Shown: positions 32,209-40,951, counted from the first letter of the stretch. The stretch: DNA of 64,000 nucleotides from Collinsella aerofaciens ATCC 25986 (GCF_010509075.1 NZ_CP048433.1:2356001-2420000), one strand, 5' to 3'. Program-made: numbers and translations. The notes: generated by a model from the letters alone, not told the origin.

Positions 32209-33729
32209 GTGGCCCAAGAGACGTTTAGCGATCGCCTGCGACAGACTATGTCCAATCGCGACGTTCGCCAGTCGGACGTAATCCGCGCATCGGAGATGCT
32301 CGGCAAAAAACTCGGCAAGAGTCAGATGAGCCAATATGTGAGCGGCAAGACGATCCCGCGGCGCGATGTGGCTGAGCTGCTCGCCCGTATTTTGGAGGTC
32401 GATGTTACCTGGCTGCTCGCCGGCGACGCCGATCAAGGCGAGGCATCATCACCCCGCAACGATTCCAAGCCCGAACCCCATCCCTCAGCTCAAATTGCAA
32501 GGAGCACCACCATGCGTACTTTTTCTAAATCCACCAAACTCGACAACGTCCTGTATGACGTGCGCGGTCCCGTCGTCGACGAGGCCGCCCGTATGGAGGA
32601 CGAGGGCGAGCGCATCCTCAAGCTCAATATCGGCAACCCGGCGCCCTTCGGTTTCCGCACACCCGATGAGGTCATCAAGGACATGCGCCAGCAGCTGCCC
32701 GACTGCGAAGGCTATTCCAACTCGCGTGGCCTGTTCTCCGCGCGCAAGGCAATCATGCAGTATTCGCAGATCAAGGGCCTGCCCAACGTTCAGATGGAGC
32801 ATATCTACACGGGCAACGGCGTGTCCGAGCTCATTCAGCTTTCGATGAACGCGCTGCTCGACAACGGCGACGAGATTCTGATCCCCAGCCCCGACTATCC
32901 GCTCTGGACGGCGTGCGCAACCCTTGCCGGCGGTCATCCCGTACATTATCTGTGTGATGAGCAGGCGGATTGGTATCCCGACTTGGAGGATATGGAGTCC
33001 AAGATTACGAGTGCGACCAAAGCCCTCGTCATCATCAACCCCAACAACCCCACGGGTTCCGTCTATCCGCGCGAGGTGCTCGAGGGCATCGTCGAGATTG
33101 CGCGCAGGCATCAGCTGATGATCTTTGCCGATGAGATCTACGACCGCCTGTGCATGGACGGCTACGAGCACGTCTCGATTGCCTCGCTCGCCCCCGACCT
33201 GCCCTGCGTTACCTTTAGCGGTCTGTCCAAGTCTCACATGATTGCGGGCTATCGTATTGGCTGGATGGTGCTTTCGGGCAACCAGCGCTGCATGAGCGAC
33301 TTCATCATGGGCATTAACATGCTCTCCAACATGCGCCTGTGCTCCAACGTGCCGGCTCAGTCGATCGTTCAGACGGCACTCGGTGGTCATCAGTCCGTTA
33401 ACGACTACATCCGTCCCGGCGGCCGTGTCTATGAGCAGCGCAACTTTGTGTATGAGGCGCTCAACAAGATTGACGGCATCTCGGTGGTTAAGCCGCGTGC
33501 GGCGTTCTACATCTTCCCCAAGATGGATGTGAAGAAGTTCAACATCACCGATGACGAGCAGTTCGCCCTTGACCTGCTGCACGAGAAGAAGATCCTGATC
33601 ACGCGCGGCGGCGGCTTCAACTGGGCTGAGCCCGACCACTTCCGCATCGTGTACCTGCCGCGCATGGAAGTACTCAAAGAGTCCCTCGAAGACCTCGCCG
33701 ACTTCTTTGACCATTACCGCCAGTCGTAG
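32209..33729 (+). CDS. XRE-type HTH fused to an AlaT-like aminotransferase
   Basis: The 506-residue product joins an N-terminal Cro/CI-like helix-turn-helix (about residues 1-75, QSDVIRASEMLGKKLGKSQM, SGKTIPRRD) to a complete fold-type I aminotransferase (about residues 102-506). The enzyme part resembles alanine transaminase AlaT, with KLNIGNPAPFGF, INPNNPTGSVY and the PLP lysine in SGLSKSHMIAGYRIGW. It would interconvert alanine/pyruvate and glutamate/2-oxoglutarate. The GTG start at 32209 follows AAGGAGGTTCTA. MocR proteins are also regulator-aminotransferase fusions, but theirs use a GntR helix, so this is a different arrangement. An internal start at 32512 could produce the enzyme alone. 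Confidence 0.82.
   Translation: MAQETFSDRLRQTMSNRDVRQSDVIRASEMLGKKLGKSQMSQYVSGKTIPRRDVAELLARILEVDVTWLLAGDADQGEASSPRNDSKPEPHPSAQIARSTTMRTFSKSTKLDNVLYDVRGPVVDEAARMEDEGERILKLNIGNPAPFGFRTPDEVIKDMRQQLPDCEGYSNSRGLFSARKAIMQYSQIKGLPNVQMEHIYTGNGVSELIQLSMNALLDNGDEILIPSPDYPLWTACATLAGGHPVHYLCDEQADWYPDLEDMESKITSATKALVIINPNNPTGSVYPREVLEGIVEIARRHQLMIFADEIYDRLCMDGYEHVSIASLAPDLPCVTFSGLSKSHMIAGYRIGWMVLSGNQRCMSDFIMGINMLSNMRLCSNVPAQSIVQTALGGHQSVNDYIRPGGRVYEQRNFVYEALNKIDGISVVKPRAAFYIFPKMDVKKFNITDDEQFALDLLHEKKILITRGGGFNWAEPDHFRIVYLPRMEVLKESLEDLADFFDHYRQS
32500..32514 (+). promoter_or_regulatory. Internal ribosome binding site and start within the fusion gene
   Basis: AAGGAGCACCACC ends in an ATG at 32512 in the same frame. 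The resulting 405-residue protein would begin MRTFSKSTKLDNVLYDVRG, exactly where stand-alone AlaT proteins begin. The enzyme may therefore be made both fused and free. Confidence 0.6.
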
Positions 33730-33752
33730 GGGATAGAAACTCCGCACTATGA

Positions 33753-33792
33753 AAAGCTCCCTGCAGTTGTTTTGCTGCAGGGAGCTTTCTTG
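33753..33792 (+). terminator. Terminator of the fusion gene, also usable by the convergent gene
   Basis: A 14-bp perfect stem (33753-33766 with 33775-33788), with a T run on the plus strand and an A run ahead of it that serves the minus strand. Confidence 0.85.
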
Positions 33793-33803
33793 AATCGGCG
33801 GAA

Positions 33804-34214
33804 CTAAATAACAATCCCGTTGCAGTGGTCGATTTCGTGCTGGATGACCTCGGCGGTGTAGCCCGAGAAGTTTTTGATGCGGTGGACGAAGTTCTCGTCC
33901 AAATACTCCACCTTAATGCGGCGATAGCGGGTACAGGGACGCTCGCCGATCAGCGAGAGACATCCTTCGCTCGTCTGATAGGCATTGACCTGCTCAAGAA
34001 TTTGAGGGTTGTACATCAGGAGCGCCCTGTTGCCGTCCTTTACGCAGATGATGCGTTTGCGCACACCGATCATGTTGGCGGCGAGCCCCACGCACTCGTG
34101 TTCATGTTCGTGGAGCGTATCCAGGAGGTCTTGCCCGGTCACGGCGTCGTCGGGCCCCGCGTCTTCGGAAGGTAGACGCAAAAAGAACTCGGATTTCATG
34201 ATGGGCTTAATCAT
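33804..34214 (-). CDS. Peptide deformylase-family protein (Clostridium-type)
   Basis: The 136-residue protein has motif II EGCLSL and motif III QHEIDH intact, so both the metal ligands and the catalytic Glu are present. Motif I reads GLAANMIG, with Met where canonical enzymes have Gln, as in a common group of short Gram-positive deformylase homologues. It could remove formyl groups from nascent peptides or act on related substrates. It differs from the homologue at 26176, which has lost the Glu. The ATG follows GAGGAGCCCGCC. Confidence 0.85.
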   Translation of the reverse strand: MIKPIMKSEFFLRLPSEDAGPDDAVTGQDLLDTLHEHEHECVGLAANMIGVRKRIICVKDGNRALLMYNPQILEQVNAYQTSEGCLSLIGERPCTRYRRIKVEYLDENFVHRIKNFSGYTAEVIQHEIDHCNGIVI

Positions 34215-34419
34215 GGCGGGCTCCTCATGTCTTATGCTTTCGTGGACTTTTAATAATAGCGCGGAAGGAAAGCTGCGCGTCCGCGTTACAATCTTTCAAC
34301 GTTGGACCATGTTGCCAGATTCGTCGTGTACGGCGTCTGGCGTAAGTCTAGGGCTCATTTTTCGCCCTGGACCGTTCCTCTGGGGCGATGCGACTGTCGT
34401 TCCAAGAGGAAGGAAATGC

Positions 34420-35835
34420 ATGGGGAGCAAATCTCAGCAACAAGTTCAAGTAACGCCATCGGCCTCTGCGGCGATTCTCGTCGTAATGTATATTGCAGCC
34501 TTTGTTGCCGCGTTTAACGAGAACATCATTAACGTGGCGTTGCACGACATTATGGCAGCCTTTTCGGTGAGTGCCACCACGGCACAGTGGCTCGTCTCGG
34601 GCTACATGATCGTGACGTCGATTTTTACGGCCATCATGGCCTTCCTGTCCGGCCGTTTCTCGACGCGCAAGCTGTTGTTTTTCGCATGCGGATGTATGGT
34701 CGCCGGCGAAGTCCTGTGTCTGATCGCTCCGTCGTTTAGCGTTTTGCTGCCAAGTCGTATTTTGCAGGCTGCGGGATCGGGCATCTTGTTTCCGCTCATG
34801 ATGAACGTGGTGCTGTCTTGCGCCCCGCGCGAGAAGCTCGGTCTGTATCTGAGCCTGGGTGGTGCCTGCATTACGCTAGGGCCGGCGTTTGGACCTGTGA
34901 TCAGCGGTCTTATGTGCACGTTGTTTGGCTGGAGGGCGGTGTTCGTAGTGCCGCTGGTGGCCGGCATTGTGGTCGCTGCGGCGGGCGTAAAGCTTGTTCA
35001 GAATGTCGGAGAGCGCTCGAACACCACGCTTGATATTCTGTCGGTTGTTTTGCTCGCCGCCGGCATTACGGCATTTGTGTATTCCGTAGGCGAGTTCTCG
35101 ACCAATCTGATTGCCGGCATCGTGACGCTTATCGCCGCCATTGTGCTGCTCGGCCTGTTTGCGGCCCGCCAGCTCAAACTCGAGCATCCGGTGCTTAACG
35201 TGCGTCCCATGGCGAGCGTTCGTTTTTGGCCTGCGTGCCTGCTTGTGGTGGTGTCGATGATGACAACGTTCTCGATGAGTGTTTTGTTGCCGCTCTATTT
35301 TGAGGGCACATACGGCATGACCGCACTTGTTGCGGGCCTGCTCATTTTGCCGGCAATTGCCTGCAACGCCGTGACCTCGATTGTGGGCGGACGCGTGATG
35401 GACGCCCGTGGCGCATGGCCGCTGCTGCCGGTCGGCTTTGCCCTGATTGCCGTGGGGCAGACTGCAATCTCGATGACGGCGGCAAGCATGAACATCGGCG
35501 TTGTCGTGGCACTGACCGTTGTAGTGTATGCCGGAGTCGGTTTGGTGCTGAGCCCCTCGCAGACGGCCGGCTTGGAGACGCTGCTTGCCGCTGAACATCC
35601 TCGCGGAACGGCATTGCTCAACACGTGGAACATGATTGCCGCATCGTTTGGCCCGTCGCTGTTTATCGGCCTGCTCTCGAGTTCTGCGGCGACTGCCGGC
35701 GCCGCTGGCATTGCGACCGACGTTACCCAAGCGATTGGATTTGCAGCTGCCGTGCGCGTGGCGGCTGTAATTGCCGTGGTCGGGTTCGTGACATCGCTGG
35801 TGTACGCTCGTCGCGAGTCACACATGTCGCATTAA
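34420..35835 (+). CDS. MFS multidrug exporter, DHA2-like
   Basis: The 471-residue membrane protein has about 14 hydrophobic segments. Near the start it has NVALHDIMAAFSVSATTAQWLVSGYM, and in the first half FLSGRFSTRK and ILQAAGSGILFPLMMNV, typical of EmrB/QacA-type drug exporters driven by protons. The true start is ATG 34420 after AGAGGAAGGAAATGC; the open frame extends 137 codons further upstream but there it overlaps the divergent deformylase gene and is not coding. The substrate is unknown. Confidence 0.87.
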   Translation: MGSKSQQQVQVTPSASAAILVVMYIAAFVAAFNENIINVALHDIMAAFSVSATTAQWLVSGYMIVTSIFTAIMAFLSGRFSTRKLLFFACGCMVAGEVLCLIAPSFSVLLPSRILQAAGSGILFPLMMNVVLSCAPREKLGLYLSLGGACITLGPAFGPVISGLMCTLFGWRAVFVVPLVAGIVVAAAGVKLVQNVGERSNTTLDILSVVLLAAGITAFVYSVGEFSTNLIAGIVTLIAAIVLLGLFAARQLKLEHPVLNVRPMASVRFWPACLLVVVSMMTTFSMSVLLPLYFEGTYGMTALVAGLLILPAIACNAVTSIVGGRVMDARGAWPLLPVGFALIAVGQTAISMTAASMNIGVVVALTVVVYAGVGLVLSPSQTAGLETLLAAEHPRGTALLNTWNMIAASFGPSLFIGLLSSSAATAGAAGIATDVTQAIGFAAAVRVAAVIAVVGFVTSLVYARRESHMSH

Positions 35836-35987
35836 TGTGTGCACATAGATTCTGCAGCTAGATTGGATGGCGACACCATAAACTAATGGACGTTTTGCCG
35901 AGAGGCATGAATGTTTAAAGCGCAAAGAGTGCGCGACGGGCCCCGCGAATGGGGCGATGATGCCCGAGAGGGCCAAGAAGGAGTCTC

Positions 35988-36899
35988 ATGTCCGAGAACG
36001 AAGAGATCATGAACGAGACCGAGAACGAGACCATGGCTGCCGAGGTTGAGGCAGTCGAGACCGTGGAGACCGAAGCTTCCGAGGTTGAGGCTGCTGACGA
36101 GGTTTCCGCCGAGGAGGAGGCCGAGGTTGTCGAGGCCGCCGTTGATTACGATGACGAAGAGCTGATGGACAAGATGCAGAAGGCCGCCCGCCTGCTGCGT
36201 AGCCGTCGCTTTGCTATTTCTAAGGAGGAGGAGGCCAAGGCCGAGCGCATGGCGAACATCGAGCGCGCCATCAAGCTTCTTGACCTCAAGCCCAAGATGG
36301 AGCAGAAGGAAATGTCCGACCTGCTGGGCATGCGCCTCCGTGAGCTCGATGGCCTGATGGCCGAGGCCGAGGCTGCCGATCTGGTCGGCCGCATCGACGA
36401 CGCCGAGGGCGATATGCGCAAGATCGTCGTCTTCGCTGCCGAGGATGCCGCTGAGGGCCTGGTCGAGCTTGCCAACAAGAAGGAGAAGCTCCTGCCCGAG
36501 CTTTCTTACGAGGAGGCCACCGAGCTGATGGCCGCTCTCGATAAGGTTATCGCTCCGCTCGTCGCCATGGGCCTGGACGAGGACCGCGGTCCTCGCGGCG
36601 GCCGTGACGATCGCGGTGGCCGTGGCGGCGACCGTGGCGGTCGCGGCGGCTTTGGTGATCGCGGTGGCCGTGGCGGCGACCGTGGCGGTCGCGGTGGCGA
36701 TCGCGGTGGCCGCGGCGGCTTTGGTGACCGTGGCGGCGACCGTGGCGGTCGCGGCGGCTTTGGCGGCAACCGTGGTGGCTATGGCGATCGCGGTGGCAAC
36801 GGCGGCGGCTTCGGCGGCAACCGTGGTAACGACCGCCACGGTCGCGGCGGCGACCGTGGCGGCCGCAACGGCGGCGGCTTCCGCGGCAACCGTTTCTAG
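35988..36899 (+). CDS. Winged-helix-like protein with a long RGG-repeat tail
   Basis: The 303-residue protein has three parts. An acidic Glu/Ala/Val-rich segment covers residues 1-55. A helical domain over 55-200 has the look of a MarR-like winged helix (MEQKEMSDLLGMRLRELDGL, AAEAADLVGRID). A tail of about 95 residues contains roughly 18 RGG tripeptides mixed with Asp, Phe and Asn. RGG tails in other proteins bind RNA and promote condensates. The start follows AGAAGGAGTCTC. The repeats make the DNA itself tandem and very GC-rich, and an open frame on the other strand is an artefact. The exact role is unknown. Confidence 0.8.
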   Translation: MSENEEIMNETENETMAAEVEAVETVETEASEVEAADEVSAEEEAEVVEAAVDYDDEELMDKMQKAARLLRSRRFAISKEEEAKAERMANIERAIKLLDLKPKMEQKEMSDLLGMRLRELDGLMAEAEAADLVGRIDDAEGDMRKIVVFAAEDAAEGLVELANKKEKLLPELSYEEATELMAALDKVIAPLVAMGLDEDRGPRGGRDDRGGRGGDRGGRGGFGDRGGRGGDRGGRGGDRGGRGGFGDRGGDRGGRGGFGGNRGGYGDRGGNGGGFGGNRGNDRHGRGGDRGGRNGGGFRGNRF

Positions 36900-36902
36900 G
36901 GG

Positions 36903-36929
36903 GTTACGCGGTTCTACGAACCGCGTAAC
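36903..36929. terminator. Perfect 12-bp hairpin after the RGG gene
   Basis: GTTACGCGGTTC and GAACCGCGTAAC are separated by TAC. It lies three bases after the stop; there is no clear T run. Confidence 0.5.
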
Positions 36930-36942
36930 TAGTTGACGCTGC

Positions 36943-37042
36943 GCGCCCACCAGAGCGACAACTTGTCATTCAAAGAGGACGGCATGACCAGAAGGTCTAT
37001 GCCGTCCTCTTTTCATGTCAATTTGTTCGCTCTGGTGGGCGC
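36943..37042. repeat. 100-bp nested palindrome beside the IS110 end
   Basis: The outer arms GCGCCCACCAGAGCGA (36943-36958) and TCGCTCTGGTGGGCGC (37027-37042) are perfectly complementary. The inner arms AAAGAGGACGGCAT (36972-36985) and ATGCCGTCCTCTTT (36999-37012) are perfect too. The whole can form one long hairpin. It ends eight bases before the terminal repeat of the insertion sequence. Confidence 0.8.
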
Positions 37043-37063
37043 TCGCTCATATGACCCAATCCG

Positions 37064-37325
37064 CTGTCAAGAGCCACAATGGCCCCGCCGACCGCTTGCA
37101 ATCGGTCGGCGGGGCCTGCCGTTAACCCGTCCCGGTCCGCCCCCGGCATGTCATCGACGCCTTCGGCTCAGTCTCATATCCGCGGATACCGTTCTGTCGG
37201 CCCGCACTCCATTCCTTCGGCGGGGTTCCCCAACTCTGTCTAGGCGCATGCGGAGGGCTCCGCGCGCACAGCGAAATAGGGGGTGTCCCCGAAGGCCGCC
37301 CGGCTCGCCGGGACGGGGGCCATGT
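37064..37325 (-). ncRNA. Non-coding end of the IS110-type element, candidate bridge RNA
   Basis: About 260 bases downstream of the transposase carry no coding frame but contain stems, for example GGCCCCGCCGACCG (37081-37094) with its complement (37103-37116). IS1111 relatives encode their target-guiding RNA in this end. Assignment rests on position and structure only. Confidence 0.35.
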
Positions 37326-38151
37326 CTATTCCGCGCCCTCCCGGCACATCATGCCGAGGGCCCAGAGCCACCTCACGAGCTCGGCCGCGGTGGCCGCGTT
37401 GGCCTTCGCCGCGGGCATGCCGCGGGCGAGCATCTCCTCGCGCCGCCGCAGGAGCCGCTCGGACCCCTTCCTCCCGTGCATCCTTATCTCGAGGGGCACG
37501 CCCGTGTCCCTCGGCATGAGCTTCGGCTGGTGCCGTGCCGCGGCGTAGCACCATGAGCCCTCAACGGCCAGCTTCCTCACGAGCGCGTTGCCCGCGCCGC
37601 TGATGCCTCCGAGCCGCACGGAGTCGCCGCTCGACCTCTGACTCGGCGCGAGGCCGAAATAGGCCGTGACCTGCCTTCCGGAACGGAACCTCGTGAAGTC
37701 GCCGACCTCGGCCGAGAAGGCCGCGGCCAGCGCGAAGGCGCAGCCCTTGATCGACTGGAGGGCGGCCACCTCCGCGGCGATCGGGCTGGCATCCACGGCG
37801 GCCCTGTACTCGGAGAGCAGGTCCGCCCGGGCCTCCGCCGCGGCCTCGACCTCGTTCCTCAGGGCGGCGAGCGTCCGAACCCCGCCATCGTCCTCCGGCC
37901 TGGCCTTGTCGAGCCACCTCAGGAAGTCGTAGGTCCAGTACTTCCTCGGGTTGCCGGCGGGCGTGGTGCCGCCGTAGACGAACCCCCGCCTTGCGAGGAA
38001 GGCGAGCAGCCGCTGCTTGGCGGTCGCCAGGCGCGCGGTCGCCCCGTCGTAGGCGCCGGCGAGGTCCCTGATGCCCTCGACCTCGGGGGAGGGGACCCAT
38101 ACGGGGGAGATGTCGTGGGCGAGTATCGCCTTGGCCATCCTGGCGGCGTCG
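37326..38151 (-). pseudogene. IS110-family transposase, C-terminal part
   Basis: This part carries the C-terminal transposase domain of the IS116/IS110/IS902 type (LQSIKGCAFALAAAFSAEVG, FGLAPSQRSSG, ISGAGNALVRKLAVEGSW). It resumes at codons for DAARMAKAIL immediately after the IS21 insertion. Joining it to 40413-40708 restores one frame of 373 residues without any other lesion, so the insertion is the only defect. Alone it lacks the catalytic DEDD domain. Confidence 0.85.
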
Positions 38152-38300
38152 TGTTAGCGCTAATCTAAAATTAACCACTTTCGCAAACGCATCTCGCCGA
38201 ATGCGCTAACGCGCTTTCGCCGACCCCGCTAACGTACTTTCACCAACTGCGCTAACGGAACTATGCTCCGATCGGGTATCCGACCCGGGAGGAGCGGGAT
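38152..38300. repeat. Left-end transposase-binding repeats of the IS21
   Basis: After the terminal repeat the left end holds GCTAACG at about 38202, 38228 and 38252, each with a nearby TTTCGCC- or TTTCACC-like block. The right end has matching GGTGAAA and CGTTAGCG blocks at 40315-40345. Confidence 0.65.
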
Positions 38301-39533
38301 ATGGAGCGAAACGTAATGGGAGAGCTGAACGTCTACAGGGGGTCCGGCGCGAAGCCGAACTTCAGCGAGATCGCGAGGAGGCACGGCATGGACCGGCACA
38401 CGGTCGCCAAGTACTGGCGGGAGGGCGAGGCCGCCGCCGACGGGAGGTCCGCGAGGGGCAGCGCCTTCGACCCGCTCGAGGAGGTGATCCGCGCGAAGGC
38501 CCAGCTGCCCGGGATGACCAAGATGGCCGTGTACGCGTTCCTGCGCGAGGGCCGCGGGGAGGGGCTGCCCGGGTACGGCGCCTTCACCGCATGGTGCCGG
38601 GGCCGCGACGTGCCCTTCGGGGGTGTGGGCGGCCGCGAGCCGCACCCGCGGTTCGAGACGCCCCCGGGCAGGCAGCTGCAGTTCGACTGGAAGGAGGGCA
38701 TGAGGCTCGTCGACTCGGAGGGCGAGGTCTTCGAGTTCAGCGTGTTCACCGCGACGCTCGGCTATTCCCGGAAGCACCGCTTCATACCGGTCAGGAGCCG
38801 CACGCTCGACGACCTGCTGTCCTGCCTGCTCGCCACCTTCACCCGCCTCGGCGGCGTCCCGGAGGAGTGCATCACGGACAACATGTCGTGCCTGGTGACC
38901 GTCTCGGGCCGCAGGAGGACCAGGCAGGAGAGGGCGTGGCGGTTCGCGCGGGAGGCCGGCTTCGAGCTCAGGCTCTGCGCGCCGCGCTCGCCGCAGACCA
39001 AGGGCAAGGACGAGTCGGCCAACCGCTTCCTGAACCGCCTGCTCGCCTACGGCGGCGAGTTCACCGGGTGGAGCGGCCTCGCCGAGGCGGTGGCCCGGAT
39101 CGAGGCCCAGGCAAACTCGGAGCCGAACCGCACCACCGGCCTGCCGCCTGACGCGCTGTTCATGCGGGAGAAGGAGAGCCTGCGACCCATCGGGAACCTC
39201 CGTCTCCTCGAGTCGATGGTGGGCGACGTGAGCGTCCAGACCGTCCCGCCGACCATGCTCGTCAGGGCCGCCGGCAGGGAGTGGTCCGTGCCCAGGCGCT
39301 GCATCGGCCGGCGCGTGAGCGTCATAGCGATGCCCGGCGGCCAGGTCGTGGTGAGGATGGCCGGCGAGGAGGTCGCCGTCCACGACGCCGCGTCCGGGCC
39401 GTCGAGGCCCATCAACTACGACCCCGACCACTATGGGCAGGCCCTCGAGGGGAAGCGCGGCCTGGCCGACGCGGACATCGCCGAGGCCGCGCGCGCCAAC
39501 CTCGCGCTGCTCGACTCGCTCGGAGGGGCGTGA
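38301..39533 (+). CDS. istA: IS21-family transposase IstA
   Basis: The 410-residue transposase has an N-terminal helix-turn-helix (FSEIARRHGMDRHTVAKYWR) and a DDE-type integrase core: QFDWKE, CITDNMS and a KGKDESANRF glutamate. A C-terminal DNA-binding region follows. The start follows GGAGGAGCGGGAT. It overlaps istB by a TGATG junction, indicating coupling. The gene appears intact. Confidence 0.9.
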   Translation: MERNVMGELNVYRGSGAKPNFSEIARRHGMDRHTVAKYWREGEAAADGRSARGSAFDPLEEVIRAKAQLPGMTKMAVYAFLREGRGEGLPGYGAFTAWCRGRDVPFGGVGGREPHPRFETPPGRQLQFDWKEGMRLVDSEGEVFEFSVFTATLGYSRKHRFIPVRSRTLDDLLSCLLATFTRLGGVPEECITDNMSCLVTVSGRRRTRQERAWRFAREAGFELRLCAPRSPQTKGKDESANRFLNRLLAYGGEFTGWSGLAEAVARIEAQANSEPNRTTGLPPDALFMREKESLRPIGNLRLLESMVGDVSVQTVPPTMLVRAAGREWSVPRRCIGRRVSVIAMPGGQVVVRMAGEEVAVHDAASGPSRPINYDPDHYGQALEGKRGLADADIAEAARANLALLDSLGGA

Positions 39534-40306
39534 TGGGCGCCGTCGCGGAGGGTAGCCCCTCGATCAGGGCGCAGGCGAACCTCTCCGCGCTCGGGCTGCA
39601 CGAGATGGCGGCGTCCCTGCCCGACTACGTGAGGATGGTCGCCGCGGGCGAGCGGGGCTTCGCCTCCGCCCTCGAGGAGATGACGCGCGTCGAGGTCGCC
39701 GCCCGGGAGGTCAGGATTACCAGCCAGCGCATACGGTCGTCGGGGTTCCCCTACGTCAAGGGGCTGGCGGACTTCGACTGGGACTTCCAGCCGTCGGTCC
39801 CGCGCGCCGAGATCGAGGAGCTCGCGACCCTGAGGTTCGTCGAGCGGGCCGAGAACGTCCTGTTCGTGGGGAGCCCCGGCGTGGGCAAGACGCACCTCGC
39901 CGTCGCGCTGGGCATCGAGGCGGTCAGGGCGGGGCGCGAGGTCAGGTTCGTGGACTGCGCCCGGCTCGTCGAGGACCTGGAGGACGCCTCGTCGCGCGGC
40001 ATCCTCAAGAAGAGGCTCAAGTACTACGCCCACTCGAGGCTGCTGATCATCGACGAGCTCGGCTACCTCGACGTCGGTAGCGCGGGCGCGGACCTGCTGT
40101 TCCAGCTGATATCGACGCGCTACGAGCAGCGCTCGACGATCATCACCACCAACGTGGGGATCAGCGGCTGGGGCAGGGTGTTCGGGGACGACGTGGCGGC
40201 GAGCGCGATCGCGGACAGGGTGTGCCACCACTGCCACCTGGTCAAGATAACGGGCAGGTCCTACAGGCTGAAGGACCTGCCGAGGGACGGTCCCGTCAAG
40301 CCGTGA
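39533..40306 (+). CDS. istB: IS21-family helper ATPase IstB
   Basis: The 257-residue AAA+ protein has Walker A GSPGVGKTH and Walker B LLIIDELGYL, and starts with the short ANLSALGLHEMA helix typical of IstB. It assembles on DNA and selects the target for IstA. The ATG at 39533 overlaps the istA stop and follows GGAGGGGCG; the open frame upstream belongs to a shadow of istA. Confidence 0.92.
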   Translation: MGAVAEGSPSIRAQANLSALGLHEMAASLPDYVRMVAAGERGFASALEEMTRVEVAAREVRITSQRIRSSGFPYVKGLADFDWDFQPSVPRAEIEELATLRFVERAENVLFVGSPGVGKTHLAVALGIEAVRAGREVRFVDCARLVEDLEDASSRGILKKRLKYYAHSRLLIIDELGYLDVGSAGADLLFQLISTRYEQRSTIITTNVGISGWGRVFGDDVAASAIADRVCHHCHLVKITGRSYRLKDLPRDGPVKP

Positions 40307-40412
40307 CCGGAATCGGTGAAAATACGTTAGCGCAACCGGTGAAACCGCCTTTGCGCGAACGGCACGCCTGTTTAGCGAAACTGGTGAAAAATAGATTGAC
40401 GCTAACACGTCG

Positions 40413-40708
40413 TTCCTGTCGTTCTTGGAGGCCGAGTCGGCGGCCGACCTGGGGATCTTCGAGACCGCGGCGACGACGCACTCGACGCCGAGCCCGGCGA
40501 GCTCCCGCTGCGGGGCGAAGCCGAGATAGCCGCTCTCGTAGGCCGCGAGCGACGGCCCGGGGAACCCATCCATCCACCCGGCGATCTCGCCCCAGGGGTT
40601 GCCGGGGAACCTCCTCGTCACGGCCTCGCCGGTGTCCGCGTCGAGGGCGCAGACGGTGGTCGACCTCAGGTGGACGTCCATCCCGAACGCGGTAGAATAC
40701 TTTGGCAT
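40413..40708 (-). pseudogene. IS110-family transposase, N-terminal part
   Basis: The N-terminal DEDD half starts MPKYSTAFGMDVHLRSTTVC and keeps the first Asp (GMDVH), the Glu in AYESGYLG and the Asp region KNDRND, where the IS21 insertion interrupts it. The ATG follows GGGAGGCTCCC. It is translationally cut short by stop codons in the IS21 end. Confidence 0.85.
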
Positions 40709-40881
40709 GGGAGCCTCCCAACCTCGTTGCGGCGCGGCTGCGCCTATGGCACTTCAACATCATTGTCGCAGCCCCGACCCGCGGTCACGAGCGGGGGCTC
40801 CTATCTTTTTAGTGCCCTCGGATTGGGTCATAGTGTCTGTCGGTACCAAAACATCGGCATCCCCAAGGAATCATTTGTACC

Positions 40882-40951
40882 AAAAAATGAGAGTGATAAT
40901 CTCCCGGTATGAGCCCATATTCATGCTCAAGGTGGGAGATTATCCACTCTC
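40882..40951 (-). terminator. Terminator of the pdxST operon
   Basis: A 17-bp stem (40889-40905 with 40934-40951, one bulged base) is followed on the minus strand by ATTTTTT. Confidence 0.75.

Larger units (their letters stand above)
38152..40407 (+). mobile_element. Complete IS21-family element
   Basis: The 2,256-bp element begins TGTTAGCG and ends CGCTAACA, with further matching subterminal bases (AATCTA and TTTCGC). It is flanked by the direct repeat CGTCG (38147-38151 and 40408-40412). Multiple GCTAACG or CGTTAGCG copies lie inside both ends, as usual for IS21 transposase binding sites. It carries overlapping istA and istB. Confidence 0.9.
37050..40832 (-). mobile_element. IS110-family (IS1111-like) element, interrupted by an IS21
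   Basis: A 14-bp perfect inverted repeat TATGACCCAATCCG marks both ends (37050-37063 and 40819-40832). It encloses a split DEDD transposase. Without the 2,256-bp insert and its duplicated target the element is about 1,522 bp, normal for this family. Short terminal repeats and the longer non-coding part downstream of the transposase fit the IS1111 subgroup. Confidence 0.75.

Noticed and set aside
34009-34419. N-terminal extension of the MFS gene
   Set aside because: The frame overlaps the divergent deformylase gene and its promoter. A good ribosome binding site and the normal family start lie at 34420.
36506-36769. Pro/Arg/Ser-rich frame opposite the RGG tail
   Set aside because: It is the mirror of the RGG-encoding repeats and has no ribosome binding site.
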